Shown in pieces: positions 31,746 to 45,847 of a stretch of DNA of 64,000 bases (position 1 is the stretch's first letter; each line of letters opens with the position of its first letter). The stretch is from Gavia stellata (Eukaryota > Chordata > Aves > Gaviiformes > Gaviidae): the NCBI RefSeq assembly GCF_030936135.1, contig NC_082594.1, positions 19,059,553 through 19,123,552 on the forward strand, given 5' to 3'. A program made the translations under genes and the position numbers. The notes under the pieces are model-generated. The model ran no database searches and had not been told where the DNA came from. It saw nothing but the letters and a program-made list of their open reading frames with translations.

Positions 31746-34700
31746 GGCTGTTTTTGTTTCATAAAAAAAAAAATAATCTCAAGAGCAGCATAGAAGGTAG
31801 CAGTGAGTTATAGACAGCACATACCTGCCTGCACAACAAAACTGCTCACTGAGTAAATTTAAACAGATAGAGTTTCAATCATAAAAAATTATTATAGATT
31901 ATCAGTTCATTTTTAATGCAGTAATTCATATTTAACCCCTCATTTCACTTACTGAAAAGACTAAAACTCGGGGGTTAAATAGCAATGTCAGTCATTTAGT
32001 AGCAGAATTTGGATGGAGACTTTGCGCCAGTGGATCTGGTCTCTTCAAGTACTGCTAGAAATCTATTCATCTTTCATTGCATAATTATTAGTGGCCTAGC
32101 TCAGAATATTTTGGGGTAAATAGAATAGAATTTAGGATAGTTATCTGATGAGTGCAAAGATAAAGCAGAAGCTGCTATAAGCTGTGATAAAATGATTATT
32201 CAAAATACATGGAGCTGTTGAATTGTGTTTTCACCAAATTGCATTGCTTATCTAGGGCCAGCATGCCAAACTTGCTGGGACCCCTTTTCCTTCCCTCTCC
32301 AGCTCTATGTGTGGGTGCAGGAGCAGCCTGCCAGCCCCGCAACAACGAGCAAAGTAGGGTAATATGAATGCAAACAGAATGAGCAGTTGGCCTAAAAAAA
32401 AACCCCGTAGTGTTGCCCTTCATCAGTTGTGACCACTGGGAATTTGCTTGATTCAAAAGTTTTGCACAGCTGTGAACATCTGCTGTTTTACTGTATCCAG
32501 CCTGAACATATGATAGGACTGTGCCTCCTTCCAAGGCAAACAGAGGTGCTGGAGTGAAACGTAAAGGTTCCTCCCCAGCAGCCGGTTGGAAATACTACAG
32601 TGATGTACCTCCAGGGATGCTGATCCCAAAACTCATCGTCGTGTGCATGAACCATGACTGATCACGTTGGCAGCGGAGCAGAGGAGTGCTGTAAAGCTGC
32701 ATGTGTGTAACACGGGAGCGGGGGAAGCGCTTCCCCAGCTCCCGGGGCAAGGTGGTCCCATCCTAGGAACTACCTGTGCTGCCCACACCACCACTGATAG
32801 GCTCTTTGGCTTTAGGTGGTGGTTCCTTTGCAAGCTCTGGCATGAGGCAGCTTGGTCTCTAACACACCATTTTGTGCTTGCATTGCATTTTTCTGATCTG
32901 CTGCTGGACTCTGAGCACCTCTGTTGCCTTGTCAGAAGTCAGGCTGGCGTATGCTGGGGCATTGCTGGCCCAGGTGCTCCCATCATCTTCATCACCTTCA
33001 GCTCAACAGTACCTTTGTGCTCACCGCACAGAAATACATCATTTTTTCTCAAGTGCTGTTTGAATTGTAGCTACTTTTCAGTAAATCAATGCTTGGAGCT
33101 TGAGCAAAGAGCGTGTACATAAACAGAGAGAGGGCTCGGGGTGGATGATCACGTCTCCAGCAGGAAGAATGAATCGATGACCTGAGGTGAGGTTTCCTTA
33201 GCTGCTGATCCATGCGGCTGTCGGTTTGTTTGGCCAGCTACTTAGTATCTCTCTCTAAAGCATTTGCGTTGTGCCTTTGCATGATAGATCCAGAAATCTT
33301 TTTATTTGCAGTAGATGAGGAAACTAAGTAGCATCCTCTGCACACTTTCCCTCACACTTTTTCAAAGAGCATCATATTATTCGCCTGGCAAGAAAATGCA
33401 ATTTTGGAGAGCAGAGGCTCCGTCCCCCAAAGCACAAGTAAAGGAAGGGCTCACTTTACGGCCTCAGGGGTGCAAATTACTTCTGCTGTATTTATCAGGC
33501 TGAGCAGAGCTGTCGGAAGGCCGCACACGCGTGTCTCCGAGTGCCCTGTCCTGCTCTGCTTGACCTGCACCCTTCGCCCAGATGAGTTCAGGTGAAGAGC
33601 GGTTGCTTTTCCTGCAAGTCACAGTTCCCTCAAAGGCATTGCTTAGGGCAAGGGGAGAAAAAAACACATTTCACCCAATTCAGATACAGAAGCAAACTGT
33701 AGACAGGAGATACGTTGAAGCTGAGGTACTCCAAAGCTGAGCACTAACTGCCGAGAGCTGAGGCGCAGAAGGGAGGGCTGGGCAGCCCCCCACAGCCCCA
33801 CCACAACCATCAGCTGCTTGTCCCTGCAGAGTGAGAGGTAACGGGGCCTGGAGCACGTCCAGAGCTTGGGGCGTAAGCCCAGTGCAAGATCTAATGAACA
33901 GGTTATAACTTTCCTCTGTCACTTAGTTGTTTAGCACACTGAAGTTATTTATTATTTTCTTCAAAAATCATTGCTGCCTCGCTGGTTGCGCTGCTCACTT
34001 GCCTGTTTGGCGCTCACCCGTAGGATGCTCCAGCTCTCGCTCTTGAGCCGCGGGACGGTAACGGGCAGCGCTGCCGGGTGAGCATTGCACTCTTCTCTCC
34101 TGCCAGGGGGTCAGGCACCCCCAGAGCGCAGCTGCCAGCCACAAGTGCCCTAAAAATTGCTTGGTCACTGAACTCATTGCTTATGTTTGTGGCTGTGATG
34201 CTGCATTCACCCCACTGCAGCACACAGAAATAAAGATGCGCCCGGTCTGTTCCATAGAGTATATATGTTCAGCAGTGGCAGTGTTAAAACGCTGAGGGAA
34301 GGGCAGCAGAAAAGTGCTGCAGCTGATCTTGACCGATGGATTGCTTTAAACATCACTATTCCCACCTATAACTCTTCTCTTCAGTGACACTGCACAGCCA
34401 CTACCAGTGTTGTGTTTGTTCCTCTTTTTTTCTTGAGAAAACCAGCGTACTGGATAATTCAGAGGAGTCGCAAAGCCGCAAGTGTGATTTGGCACGTTCC
34501 CGGTCACACTGATTTCTTCATAGGTGGTTTGCTGACATGGGTTGGCTTTAATTTTATGAGATTGCTTCAAGAATGCCAACTCCAGCCTTTTTCTTTGCTC
34601 AAGCTGCTGGTGCTTGTGTAATGTGGTTTGGTCTGTTTGGATGGTGGTCACGCCACTGCCTGGGGCCTCTCCTCCGTAGCTCTGATCTCTTCCTTGAGCT

Positions 34701-37700
34701 GGTCAAGGAAAGTGAGTTTCTGCAATTCAGTTGAGTCTTTAAGTCCCATGAGGCTCTGCTTGCCTGCATCACGCAAGGCAGGCTTGGAAAGCCTGTTACC
34801 AGATTATAAAGTTCTCTTGTGATGGTTTTAGCAAGAGCCCGTGTGAGCCTGACAGACATCACAGCGGCTCCTGATGGGCGCTGAAGTGTTGTTACATTGG
34901 AGATGAAGGGCCTCTGTCAGTCATCCTGGAGCTGAAACCTGAACTAGACAACTTACATGATCTTGTCCAGAGGAGCTACAAGGGAAGCTGATGGACAACC
35001 ATACAGGGATGCTCTGTGTGAAGCCATTTTCCATCAGGAGAAAGCATTGCTTTGGCTGCTCCGGGCAGCATACTCCAGCCTTGCAGGATCTTTGAGCTTA
35101 TCCTGTGCTGAAGAAATGGATGAGAAATTCTCTGCTCCCGTGCACGAACTGTCCCCTTTGCTCCAAAGCTGGCAGGGGACTGGGCACGCTAGGAGTGCCC
35201 GCATTAAATGCCAGCCTCATCCTGCTCTTCAGCGTAACAACAGAGGATCTGCGTTCAGTAACCCCAGGACCCGCTCCTGAGACACCCAGCATAGCAGAAG
35301 CAGCAATGCGTTGAAAGTTACTGCAATATCCTCCATGGATCAGGTTTGTTGCACACCCTGTTCCACTGCGCCTTCCCAACCACACAGCAGTCTCCCGGCG
35401 TCCTCCAGCCACCACCAGGAAGGAGCTGCTGCCCTGTGTTTCTCTGCCTGTCCCTGGGGATGTGTCTCCAAGGAGAGCGTGGGAAAAGCTCCAGGCTGAG
35501 GAGGACCTGCCGAAAACCAGCTTGTAGGAGACCCAGGAGACCCGACCTCCCTGGAGTCCCGCAGGGCAGGACTGGGGGGTGGGTTGAGGAGCAGGGGTGC
35601 CCCTCTCCCACCATGGCCAACAGCTGGGTGCTGGGATGTAAGCACCCCATGGTAGGTGTGCAGATGTTCCCGGTGTCTCTGTTTCACAGCCTCTATAGAA
35701 AGGGTTGGGCTTTTTCCTTCTTCTACCCGCCCCCTCCCCACAGCTGAACTTGCCAAGAGCAGCAGGTAGGTATGACAGAAATTAAACACCGCTATTAATT
35801 TACATGAGGTGGGAGAAGCGTAAGCAGGAGAGTGGGGATAAGGAGCTGGCGATGGGCAGTTGCCAGGCAGGTCCCTTACATGGGCCAGACTCACCTTACA
35901 GAGATCCCTGATTATGCCCTGGAACTGGAGCTGTGCTGGTGGTTGGGGTGACCCGACATTCCCCCTCTTGGGAAGGGGCCTGAAAAGGGGAAAATTGCAT
36001 TGGGGTCCTGCCAGGGGTGCTTGGGAGGCAGGGAGAAGGAATTTGGATTTCATCCACCTATACCAAGCTTTCAGGCACGCACAAAGCTGGATTTAATTTA
36101 TATTTTGCCAATTTCAGAAATAGAAATGCTCTTTTTTCCTCGGGAGGAAAAAAAATTAACTGAATTCCAGTAGCAAAAACCCCCCTCTCGGGCCGTGTGT
36201 TTTCCGACCTGTTCCCCCACTGCAGCCACCTCGCAGAGCAGGGCAGCGCCTCTGGCTGCTCCAGCAGTTGTTGGTGGCTCTGGGATGAGCCACGTATTTG
36301 CAGACTGACTGCGAGCACCGACCTGCTGGGGCTCAGCCCCAGTTAAATGGGCTTGGGGGGGTGCAAACCACAGCGACCCTCAGCCCTAACCCGCCCCCAG
36401 CACTCGGGGGCTGAGGATCTGCCCTGGTCTCATCACGGTCACCACAGCCAAGGAGAGGCAGATGCTCCGGGGTGAGAGGGGTGACGTTATGTTTGTTCAT
36501 TGGTTTATTTTATACAAGAAGAAATTAGTTCCCCTTGGCTCCTTCTGCGACAAAGTGATTTAATTAATGCTGAAACACTGTGCGCACAGGATGCAGCAGA
36601 GCTGCTCGTGGTTGGCATGGGCTACGTCTATAGAATTATTTCAGAGAAAGGAAAATGTCAGCATGATAAAAATGGAAAGTGTTAGTGTGCCACGTGCTGC
36701 CAGGAAATGGGGCTGCTACTCTATTCTAAACCTGGATCAGACTTTTAATGAAATTTAACTTGTTCAGCCCACCCTTTTCTTTTGACATTGAAAACTAATT
36801 TAGCGGGATACCACCCCCGCCGCTGAGGGCCAGCAAGTGCTGCCATAGGAGGCTGCCGGGGCTGGGGAGGCACGCAGGCTTTCATTCACTAACTTGCCAG
36901 CGCGCATAAACTATGGAAAGCAAAGCAGCAGCAGAACTTCAGTCATGCCATCACAGAAACTGGGGAAAAACACCCCAAAATGTATGTAGGTTTACAATAT
37001 GGTGCTCTGCAGTCGAGGCAGCCGAGCCCCGAGAGCCGGGGTGCCTGCACCCCAGCTGCGGCATGCCTGCCTGGCCCTGGCCAGCTGCAGCCCAGCTGCT
37101 TTCAAACCCACCGTGCTGCGGCCACAAATGTGAAGACGACTTGTGAAGTCAGAGGAAAGACCCTTGATTAACTTCTACAAGGACCAGCAAAGCTGCTGGT
37201 CAGCCACCAACTGTGGAAGTAGCATGGAGGCGAGAGGTGAGGGGGGCAGGTTGGACTTGATGATCTTACAGGTCTTTTCCAACCGTAGTGATTCTGTGAT
37301 TCTGTGACAGGGAAGGAAAACACCACTTCAAGTGGTGATCAAGTTGCTTTCTGCCTTGCAGACCAGGCACCCTTCTTTTATGCCGGGTATTCACAGGCAT
37401 GACTGAATTCACTTTCCTTCCCTGCAGGACAGCATCTTTCATCATACAACTCTGCTACAATACTTCAGACAGACCTTTACCTACAGGTAAATACCAATCT
37501 GCTATTTCAACAACATCCTCACCAGGGCAAAATCCTGACCCCCCCCTCAGGGTGACTGAGAAACCTCCTGTGGTCTTCCCGCAGGCATGACTGTCACCCC
37601 GCATGGAAGACCATGCCAATTTTCAGCCATCAAGGCTCACACAAAGCAGCTGCTGCAGCAGAGGAGGCGATGTCCCCAGGCTGGGTCCTCCAGCAGCCGC

Positions 37701-39240
37701 CGGTGGGGAGCAGCCACCCTTCCCACACCAGCTGTGCCGGCCACCAGCAGCGGGTGTGAACCTGCAGGTTCCAGCTAACAAGCAGCCGATCTGATCCGCT
37801 ACAGCTATATCAGAGCAGCTACGTTTTGAACAAAGCTACAATCAGCAGTGAGAAAGAGCCCAAAGCTTTCATTACGTCAAAATCACTTCTGTTCAGGTTT
37901 CTGTTTTTAAATCCGGCTCCTCAGGTACATCACCTTGTGCAATTGCCCCTCTGCAGGACATCCACCAGAGAACTTCAACGCTGAGAACAGAAGCCAAAAA
38001 GCATCGTAGGCAGACGTCAGCACAGGCAGCACAACAGTAAATAAAATCCTCAGGAACATTTTGCAGTTGTACTGTAGATGTGCCTGCATCAAAGCATCTT
38101 ATTACCTTTTACTGTTAGAAACCTGAAGTAAACACTGTCTTGGAGAAGGCTGCTTCAAGTTGCAGTTATTGCAGAAACACTTTAAAATCTGGCTACAGAT
38201 AAAATTCACGGAGGCCACTGTGCCTTGGCTCCCCTGAGCACCAGGAACCCCTCTAACCCCCCACATGGGTCATGCAGGGAGAGAGAGGCTGCAGAAACAA
38301 TTTTAAAATAATCACCAGAGTGCTGAGCAAGCTGGTCCCGAGGTGCCGGTGCTGGCCTAGATGTGCAAAGCAGCCCCTGAAATCCCACAGCTCCAGATTT
38401 TACGTTCCTCTTGGGGTCCTGAACCCAAACCTTGCCCTCCAAGATCTAAGCCGGGGTCTTGCTCCAAGTGGCGGTGCCCTGGTGTAACCCACCACCAGTT
38501 AGAGGTGGAGGGAGGCTTCCTTCTGCGCAGCCCCCCAGCTCTGCAGGGATTTCAGCAGGAAGCTGGCGATGACCCACAGCCCGCTCTGCCCACCCACACT
38601 GTCCTGAGGGGTGGGGGACATGGCCCCAAACCCTGCCAGGGCAGAGAGGCCCCTGCACACAGCTCCCCTCCATCGGCTCAGTCGGAGGGCTGCTCCCCGC
38701 AGGCGGCGGTGGCTGCCTACAAGAGGCACAGCAGCGAGGACCGGGGCAGCGTCCCTGTTCAACAGGAGGCTTGCAGAGAGCGCTGAGGCAGTTCCCTCGC
38801 TGGGCAATTACCAGCTAACTATTTTGGACGCATGCTGTGAGGCTTTAACACCCACCGTTTCAGATCTAAGTCCTCCGATGGATCGACCTGCACAGTTCCC
38901 AATGCAGGAGGCCATTGTGCAGGAAGGCACCGCGAGGAGCACAAATGTTTCCAAGGTTTGGCATATTCCCAGGGGATGCTAGCTGAATTTGGGAATAATT
39001 CAGGTGTCCATATACTCAATTACCAGCTGCCTTAATTACCAGGTCCCATCTTTTCCCTTAAAAGAAGTCCATTCTTTGCAAATCCAGCCTCCCATGGCTT
39101 ACCTGATCACAGCACAAGACATATACCTGGAAACTCCACTTGTGATTGGTGCCACAAAATGAATTAAACTTCTCAGAGAAATGACAAAAATGGTACAGTC
39201 TAGCAATAAGCAACACTGATCATCAAATGAATAGTGATTC
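31746..39240. other. Intergenic region between convergent ZC3H12C and RDX, GC-rich block
   Basis: From about 32.26 to 38.99 kb the sequence is much richer in G, C and CpG than either flank. It therefore has many long stop-poor frames on both strands, including a 237-codon minus-strand frame at 35340-36053 and a 151-codon plus frame at 32667-33122. None shows a recognisable domain, splice pattern or biased composition that would support a gene. A short CR1 3' end sits at 37230-37307. An unannotated non-coding RNA, lineage-specific repeat or recombination-associated GC-rich domain could all explain it. Confidence 0.5.
37230..37307 (+). mobile_element. Short CR1 LINE 3'-end fragment
   Basis: The sequence gcaggttggacttgatgatcttacaggtcttttccaacc is followed by a duplicated gattctgtgattctgtga terminus. 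This is diagnostic of the CR1 3' end in plus orientation. Only about 80 bp remain. Confidence 0.9.
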
Positions 39241-41681
39241 TTTGGATTAACGTTAAAACCCATTTATTCAGGCTTTTGTGCGTGGTGCACAGTTCAATGC
39301 AGTTACGTATACACAGTATGCGCATCCCAATAGCGTACAAAAAGGCAAGCAGCAACGGGTGCTTACACTGGAAATGTATGTACAGACATATTAAATCGGG
39401 AGTTTTACATTAGAAAATTATCTGAGGCTATTCATGTATGATCAAGGCTATTAGAAATTGTGTAGAAAACCAATAAAACTTGGAAAGTATCTACTCTTAC
39501 TTCACTTGACCGAGGCTGGATATAGAGTCAGGTTTCCCACACTACATCATTTGTGGGCAAAGCCTACAAGATCCCGGAGCACTTTGAAGGGTCACATCAC
39601 CGTTCACTCTAACAAGTCCCATGACATGTTAAAGATTAACATATTAGTATTATTTCCTGTTTTTCTGGGAAGAACAACAGCTTAAATACTTCAAAAAGCT
39701 AATTTTCTCCTAAGAAAAGACCACAAAGGAAAGACGTAGAGAGACCATGAGAGAACCAAACATTAACGAAATGTCGTAACAGCACTTCCTGGTCCTTCCA
39801 GAAAACTCTTCACAGACCAGGCACCTAATTTAAAGCACTGTAAACTGTCCAGATTTACAGAAGCGCAATGGCAGGCCTTGGCAGACCCCAGATCTTCTGC
39901 TGATCTTTACCTTGTTCCTATTCTAAGGGCTGCAAGAGATCGTATTTTTGTAACCTGCACAAAAAGACACAGAGAGATCAAGCAGATTTAGCAAAAGGAT
40001 ACTAAACAAGAACAATAAATAGAATTATGCAGCAACATCGTAAAAGCCATACGTCACTCCCTGTAACTATTTGGAAAAGTATCAAATTCCTGAATTTAAT
40101 TTCCAACTGAATTTTGTTTAAGATATCAGCAGAATGAGGGAGCACCAGAAAAGAATGATTTAACAAACACACGGTTCTTGTGGCCAAGGCCCCTAAGGAC
40201 ACCCAGAAACCATCTTCATTGACTTTCAGCTTGAAGAGCAGGTCCAACTCTCTTTGATAACTCTTCTATGCCCAAGTCAAATTCTTGCACATACCAGTAG
40301 AGTTTTGGTGGCAAGTTTTAGCATTATAAAGAACTTAACCTAAAATCCACCCAGGGAGTAGTTTTAAAGGACTAATTTGCTAACACAGACAACAAAGCAC
40401 AGCTGAGTGCAACATAGGTAAGATTGTGTTTAAAGTGCTTCCAAAGATGGCGGAAATAAGATGCATTGTGCATAAATACACCAAATATAAGACATATTTT
40501 TAGAACATTCAATCACAGCCAGTACGATTTCAGACATTTCCTCTGTTTAGCATAGCACATGTGCTGTTTTGCTGTATAAGCTCTGGGGTTTATTCCGTTC
40601 GTTGCCTTGCATGAGCCCTTTGGTGAAAATTTTTAGTATTCATGAGGACAGTATAAAGCATCTCTCTCAAATTTATTTCTCTCCTAAAGTTTGAAGTTCT
40701 CTGATGGAAATCTTTACAATGAGTCAAAATTTATTTGAGTGAAGATACATTTGAAAAATGTATATTTTCCATGTTGACTTATGAAAAGTCATTGTTGAAG
40801 TCTTTTAGAGAATGACTTCCTTAAATATACTATATTCTGAATTGGCAAAGAATAATCAGTATTTTAAAATTCAGCCTTCCTATAGTGTGAACCTCTCATT
40901 CTGATTGTTTTAGAGAAACACTTCAGCTTTATTAACACTTCAGCTATATTAATACTTATGTATTAATAGATCCAAATTTTATTCAAAAGGAATCAGGAAA
41001 AAGACTTAATTACCAGATTTTCTTTGTCATTCAATAAGCATAGGGAATGAGTTGCTATTTAAAAGTAAGAAGCCCTCAACAGCACTTTTTTATGAGGGCA
41101 GCCACAGAATGTAACACGGAGGAACATCATGTCAAATTTTGTACCACAGCCTGTTTCCCACACAAATCATTTTCTGGCACAGAAAGTCAGTGGGAACTTC
41201 CAGGGTTTGAGCATAAGCAAATAAGATCTGTGGTCAAGATTCAGAAGTACTAAAAGCACTCTGGTGTTTTAAAAACCTGACAGCAATTCCTGGCCGGGGG
41301 TGGGGAAGAGAAAGAGGCTTCTGGCAGCGAGTGAAACTGCAGACTGGGAAGGTACCACTGAAACCAGTGAAATGTTGCCTGGTACTAAGAGATCCCCAGA
41401 AACAACTGGCTTTGGCAGGAAGATAAAAACAAACATGCGGGTAAACAGATCCAATTTAGATATGAAGGACAAAACTGAACCATACTCACTCTGCATGCTG
41501 TAATATTTTTAAAATAATTTTTAAACACCGCTTTAAAAACTTGATTTCTAAAATTAGTCAAGATTAAAATTTATGTAAAAAATAAGTAGCAACTTGTGTA
41601 TTTCACTTTAATACAGCCATTACAGGGCATGATGCCACAGACTGTATTAGAAATTTCCAGTTTAACCATGTTATTTTTTTT

Positions 41682-41720
41682 TATATATATATATGTATGT
41701 GTATATAGATATGTATAAAT
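41682..41720. repeat. (TA)n/(TG)n microsatellite
   Basis: An alternating tatatatatatatgtatgtgtatatagatatg stretch follows a T-run. It is simple sequence in the RDX downstream region. Confidence 0.85.
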
Positions 41721-44700
41721 TATCAAGCTCAGTTAAATGCATCCATTAAGCTCCAGATTGCAAAGCTAGTTGGAGTGTCATAGGCAAAATACAATTTTAC
41801 AAAATCACTGGGGAGGAAAAGGCATTTTTACTCTTAAATTGATAGAATAAGACACAACAGAAGTAATTAAAGGAAATATGACTGAACAAAGAAATATACA
41901 GTATGCTCTTCTCCAGTGCTCTCTAAAGCATCAATAAATAAATAAATATAAAGCCTACTGAATTTTACCAAAGTACTTGGCTGCCATAAATTTAGTTTGA
42001 GAAAAAGTCTACCTTGCCTGCCACTTGTTTTCACCCTGTAGTTTAAGTAGTCAGCTAATGCAACTTCTTTCTTTTGGCAAGTCTTAAGGCCTAAACTTTT
42101 TTCCCACACAATGTTTTTAAACTAATAATTACGCAACATCTTCCTTCCCTGTCTTAATCTGGATTCTTAGACTGAAACAAAGTTATTTAATTGCATTAAA
42201 GGTCTCAATGATCTAAACTGAAATCTACTCTTCAGATGAAATAAGTGGCATGACACGCTAGCAAGGAAAGAAAAAGCCAACAGCAGTAAAGCAAGGTGAG
42301 AAGTAAGAACCAGTTCAAAGACTGGGAGAAACACACCAGAAAAGGGCCACCCAAAGCATACAGAAGCCGCTGCTAGAAAGAAGGGTCCCCAGGATTTATT
42401 TTCATCGCCTTGTATTAAAATGAACAGAGACAGGTAAGAGATCCATTCCCCTCACACTTGCCACTGCTTCTTAAAGTCAGGATGGGCTGAAGAGCCACTG
42501 GATACTGAACTCCTCGAAGATATCTGTGCTTATGCTAGAGAGGACTTCAGCTTTTACCACAGTGACCTGCAGAGGTCTGAAGCCAGGGAGGAACATAACT
42601 ATGACTCCTTTAAATAAGAATCCACAGGAAAAAGTAAAAAAAAGAAAAACAAAAAAACCCCAAAAAACCAAACCAAAACATTTCATGTTGTTGGGGTTTG
42701 TTTTGGGTTGGTTTTTTTTTTCTTTTCCTTTTTAGTATTTTTATATCCAGGACAACTGTTGTGCAGAAAAGCAAAGCCATAGCACAGTGCAGTCATGCCC
42801 GACTGCTCTGCTGTTTGAGCAGGCATAACCACCCTATTCCAGTACTTTCTCTTGCATAGTAGAGACAGACAGGTAAGCTACACAACGGAAGCACAGAATT
42901 TCTCTCCCACGTGCTCCCTTGTGTGCATGACTAGGGCTAGGCTCAAAGTTGAACCTCATGGGTATAAACACTGTGATTCAGATCTTCCCGTTTTCTGCAT
43001 GCATTAACGTACTTGTTTTCTGACATTTTCTGTTCTCCAGAACTCTACTAGCAATTATTAACTAGTCAATAGTTACTTCTTCTATAAGGTAGCATATACT
43101 ATGCATGCCTCATAAGAGAATGTGTAGCCAAAATTAATCCAGAGATTATTCCAAGAAGTAGCAGTAATAGTTCTAAATTTAAATATGATGAGTTAGCTGG
43201 CTTTGTTGAAAACACCACTGTAAGATCCCAAATGCAAAAGAAGAAAGAGGAAGAGCTGTGTTTTCAAATGGTACAGAGAAGTACAACGACTGGCACTGAG
43301 CAGCAAGATGGGTGCCCAAAACACTGTTAGCAAGAGAAGAGATCCAAGAATACAAAATGTGAATTAAACTGAAGAAAAACTATCAAGGACAGGAAACATG
43401 CAGCAGAAGTGCAGATTAATGATAGGAAGACTTCTTCTAATTTTTAGAAATCTTTCTGATGTGTGAACAAGCTTGCCGTCCTGTCCCAAATGCCTAAACA
43501 CTGAATCTGCTCACTCAAACGTAAATGAATTTGTTCCCAGTAATAAAGGCGGCAGCAAGGCAGACTGATCTGTGTATTCTGGATGTTACCTACACGTTCT
43601 CAACTTACTTTGTTGAAGATCTAAGTGCACTTGGCAGAAAGGGTTTCACCTTCAGCCCCGATGCAAATGAATCTCTCTCTGGCAATATGACTGCAATTAC
43701 CATATTCATAGAGATTATTAATTAATCAGAAGTGCTGCTTAAGTAAAAGTAAAGCTAGACTTTTTCAAATCATCAGTATAATGTAGTTTAAGAAAATATT
43801 TGACACAGTCAACCATTCACCGGAAGCTCAGTTTAGTGGAATATTATTGAAGTTATAGATTAAGTTGTTAAATACTGTATCAAGTTTAACGAAGAAATCA
43901 AGGGTGATTAAGAAGTGTGAAAGCTGAGGCCACAGGGAGCCATAGACTTGGTAAGAGATCCCGCGGAGTTCAGCCTATGTGCTCACGGAGCCTGTCATGC
44001 GATTACTGTTTCATGTGGGTACACATGGGTTTCACGTTGCTGGAACAGGCAATGGGGCAGCTTAGAACCGTGCATGTACCCAACTCTTATCTTGTCAAGG
44101 AAGAAATGCTTTCAGGCAAAATTACCAGACTGCGGAGGATGTCTTCTGCTGAAATTTAGCAAGCTATAATACACAGGCCAGTCTGGGTACACATGGCCTC
44201 AAGAACTCCAAGATGTTTTGTTGCTGGGCAGCAGGTTTTCTAAAAGCCTTCAGCTAAATATTCAGGTAACAGCAACTCCTCTTGTGTAAACAAACAAAAA
44301 AAAACCAAGCAAAAAGCAGCAACGCAATTGTCCTACCTCTGAGCTTGATCTCTTTTCACCTGATCCACTTATCCAGAGCACAGGGAACATTAATTCTTAT
44401 GCACACGTGCATTAGGAATATTTGCACCTATCAGGCCACCTCCTTTGATGTGCGTTTCCATCTCCCCTTGTTTCTTCTGCTGACTAAAGCCTACTGCTGT
44501 GAACAGAAACACTCCAACACATATTATTTACAAAAGCCAATATAAACATCTAATGGAATTCCAGCAATTCCAAATGCTCCATTTCCCTTTGCTAACTTTG
44601 TCTTCCCCTAAACTATGAGCTATGTAGGCATAATCTGTCTCTTCCTGAATATCTAGAATATTGCAGGCACTGCTGCAAATACTGTGGTCTCTTCTTGTGA

Positions 44701-45805
44701 CGAAATCTGATGGTTTGGGATTGGAGTTTTGGGGGGGAGGTTTTTTGGGTTTTGGTGAGTCCACTTCATTTACATTAACTGAAACACATACATTTGCTAT
44801 GTCAGCAATCTCTGTGCAGCAAAGGGAGAAAAAGCAAAGCAAGTCAAAGTTTATCTAACCATACTCCAAAGGAGCAATTTATCAAGTCAGAATCTGCAAA
44901 CAGTAAAATGAACACAAGTGATAGACTCCATGAATCAAAACAAAATCAGATAACTGGCCTATGCCTACAGATGTGGGCTCAGCTCTGAAATGAGAAATGC
45001 AACTCCCTGCAACAAATTGGCTGCTGAATTTGCTAAACAAATTATTGGTCATATATAGTGACTTCATGGATGCTGCAATAGTACACTGGAGTCCTCAACA
45101 CAAATGAATAAATAGGCCAGTTAAGGATTCTAGCTCACCACAAGGTTTGGGTTTGTTTTTTTTTTTCCCTTATAGTCCTCTACCATTACTCCTCACTGTT
45201 ATGTCATCCCTTCCAGCCCTGAGCTGCTCCTAGCTGGTGACTCGGTCCCCAAACTGGGAAAAGGACCAGTCATTTAAAACTCATATGCTTGCAGACCAGT
45301 TGGCTGGGGAGGAGAGGTGCTGCATGGCCTGCTTCAGAGTGGAGCAGAGGGACACGCCGCCTGGCAGGCAGCCACGGTGGCCTGCCAGAACTGTCTCAGC
45401 CACCCACCCAGCTGACCAGCCAGCACAGCATTTCAGCTGGGAGGCAGGTACGCTCCATCTCTAAGCACAAACAACAGAATATGCTCTGAGGGAGTCAAAG
45501 AAATTACCACAGTTTGTATGCTGACCCATTGACACTTACTGTATTTTCCAGGAACATTTTATCACCCAGCCAAGATACATTACCTTATGTGTATGAGACA
45601 ACTTCTATTAATAAAGTGAACTTTGCTCTTTTGCAAGGAAGCTTTCAATTTTCTTATGTTGATATTTTTACCCAGAAAGTATCTTTATGAACACTGACAT
45701 CAACAACCTCATCCCACTGGGATACATTATCTTCGTTAAAATCCCCAATTCTTGAAACTAATCTGATGTCTTGGGGAGAACAAGGCTTTTTAGATGATCC
45801 ACATG

Positions 45806-45847
45806 TGAACAGACATGGAAAATGCTTGAACAGACATGGAAAATGCT
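45806..45847. repeat. Two-copy 21-bp tandem duplication
   Basis: The unit tgaacagacatggaaaatgct occurs twice in direct succession with no mismatch, which suggests a recent replication-slippage event. Confidence 0.9.

Noticed and set aside
32667-33122. 151-codon plus-strand ORF
   Set aside because: It is a GC-rich chance frame without a recognisable motif or splice context.
35340-36053. 237-codon minus-strand ORF
   Set aside because: It lies in GC-rich sequence where stops are rare on both strands. It is Pro/Gly/Ser-rich with no domain and competes with other overlapping frames. It is kept only as a note within the GC-rich domain finding.
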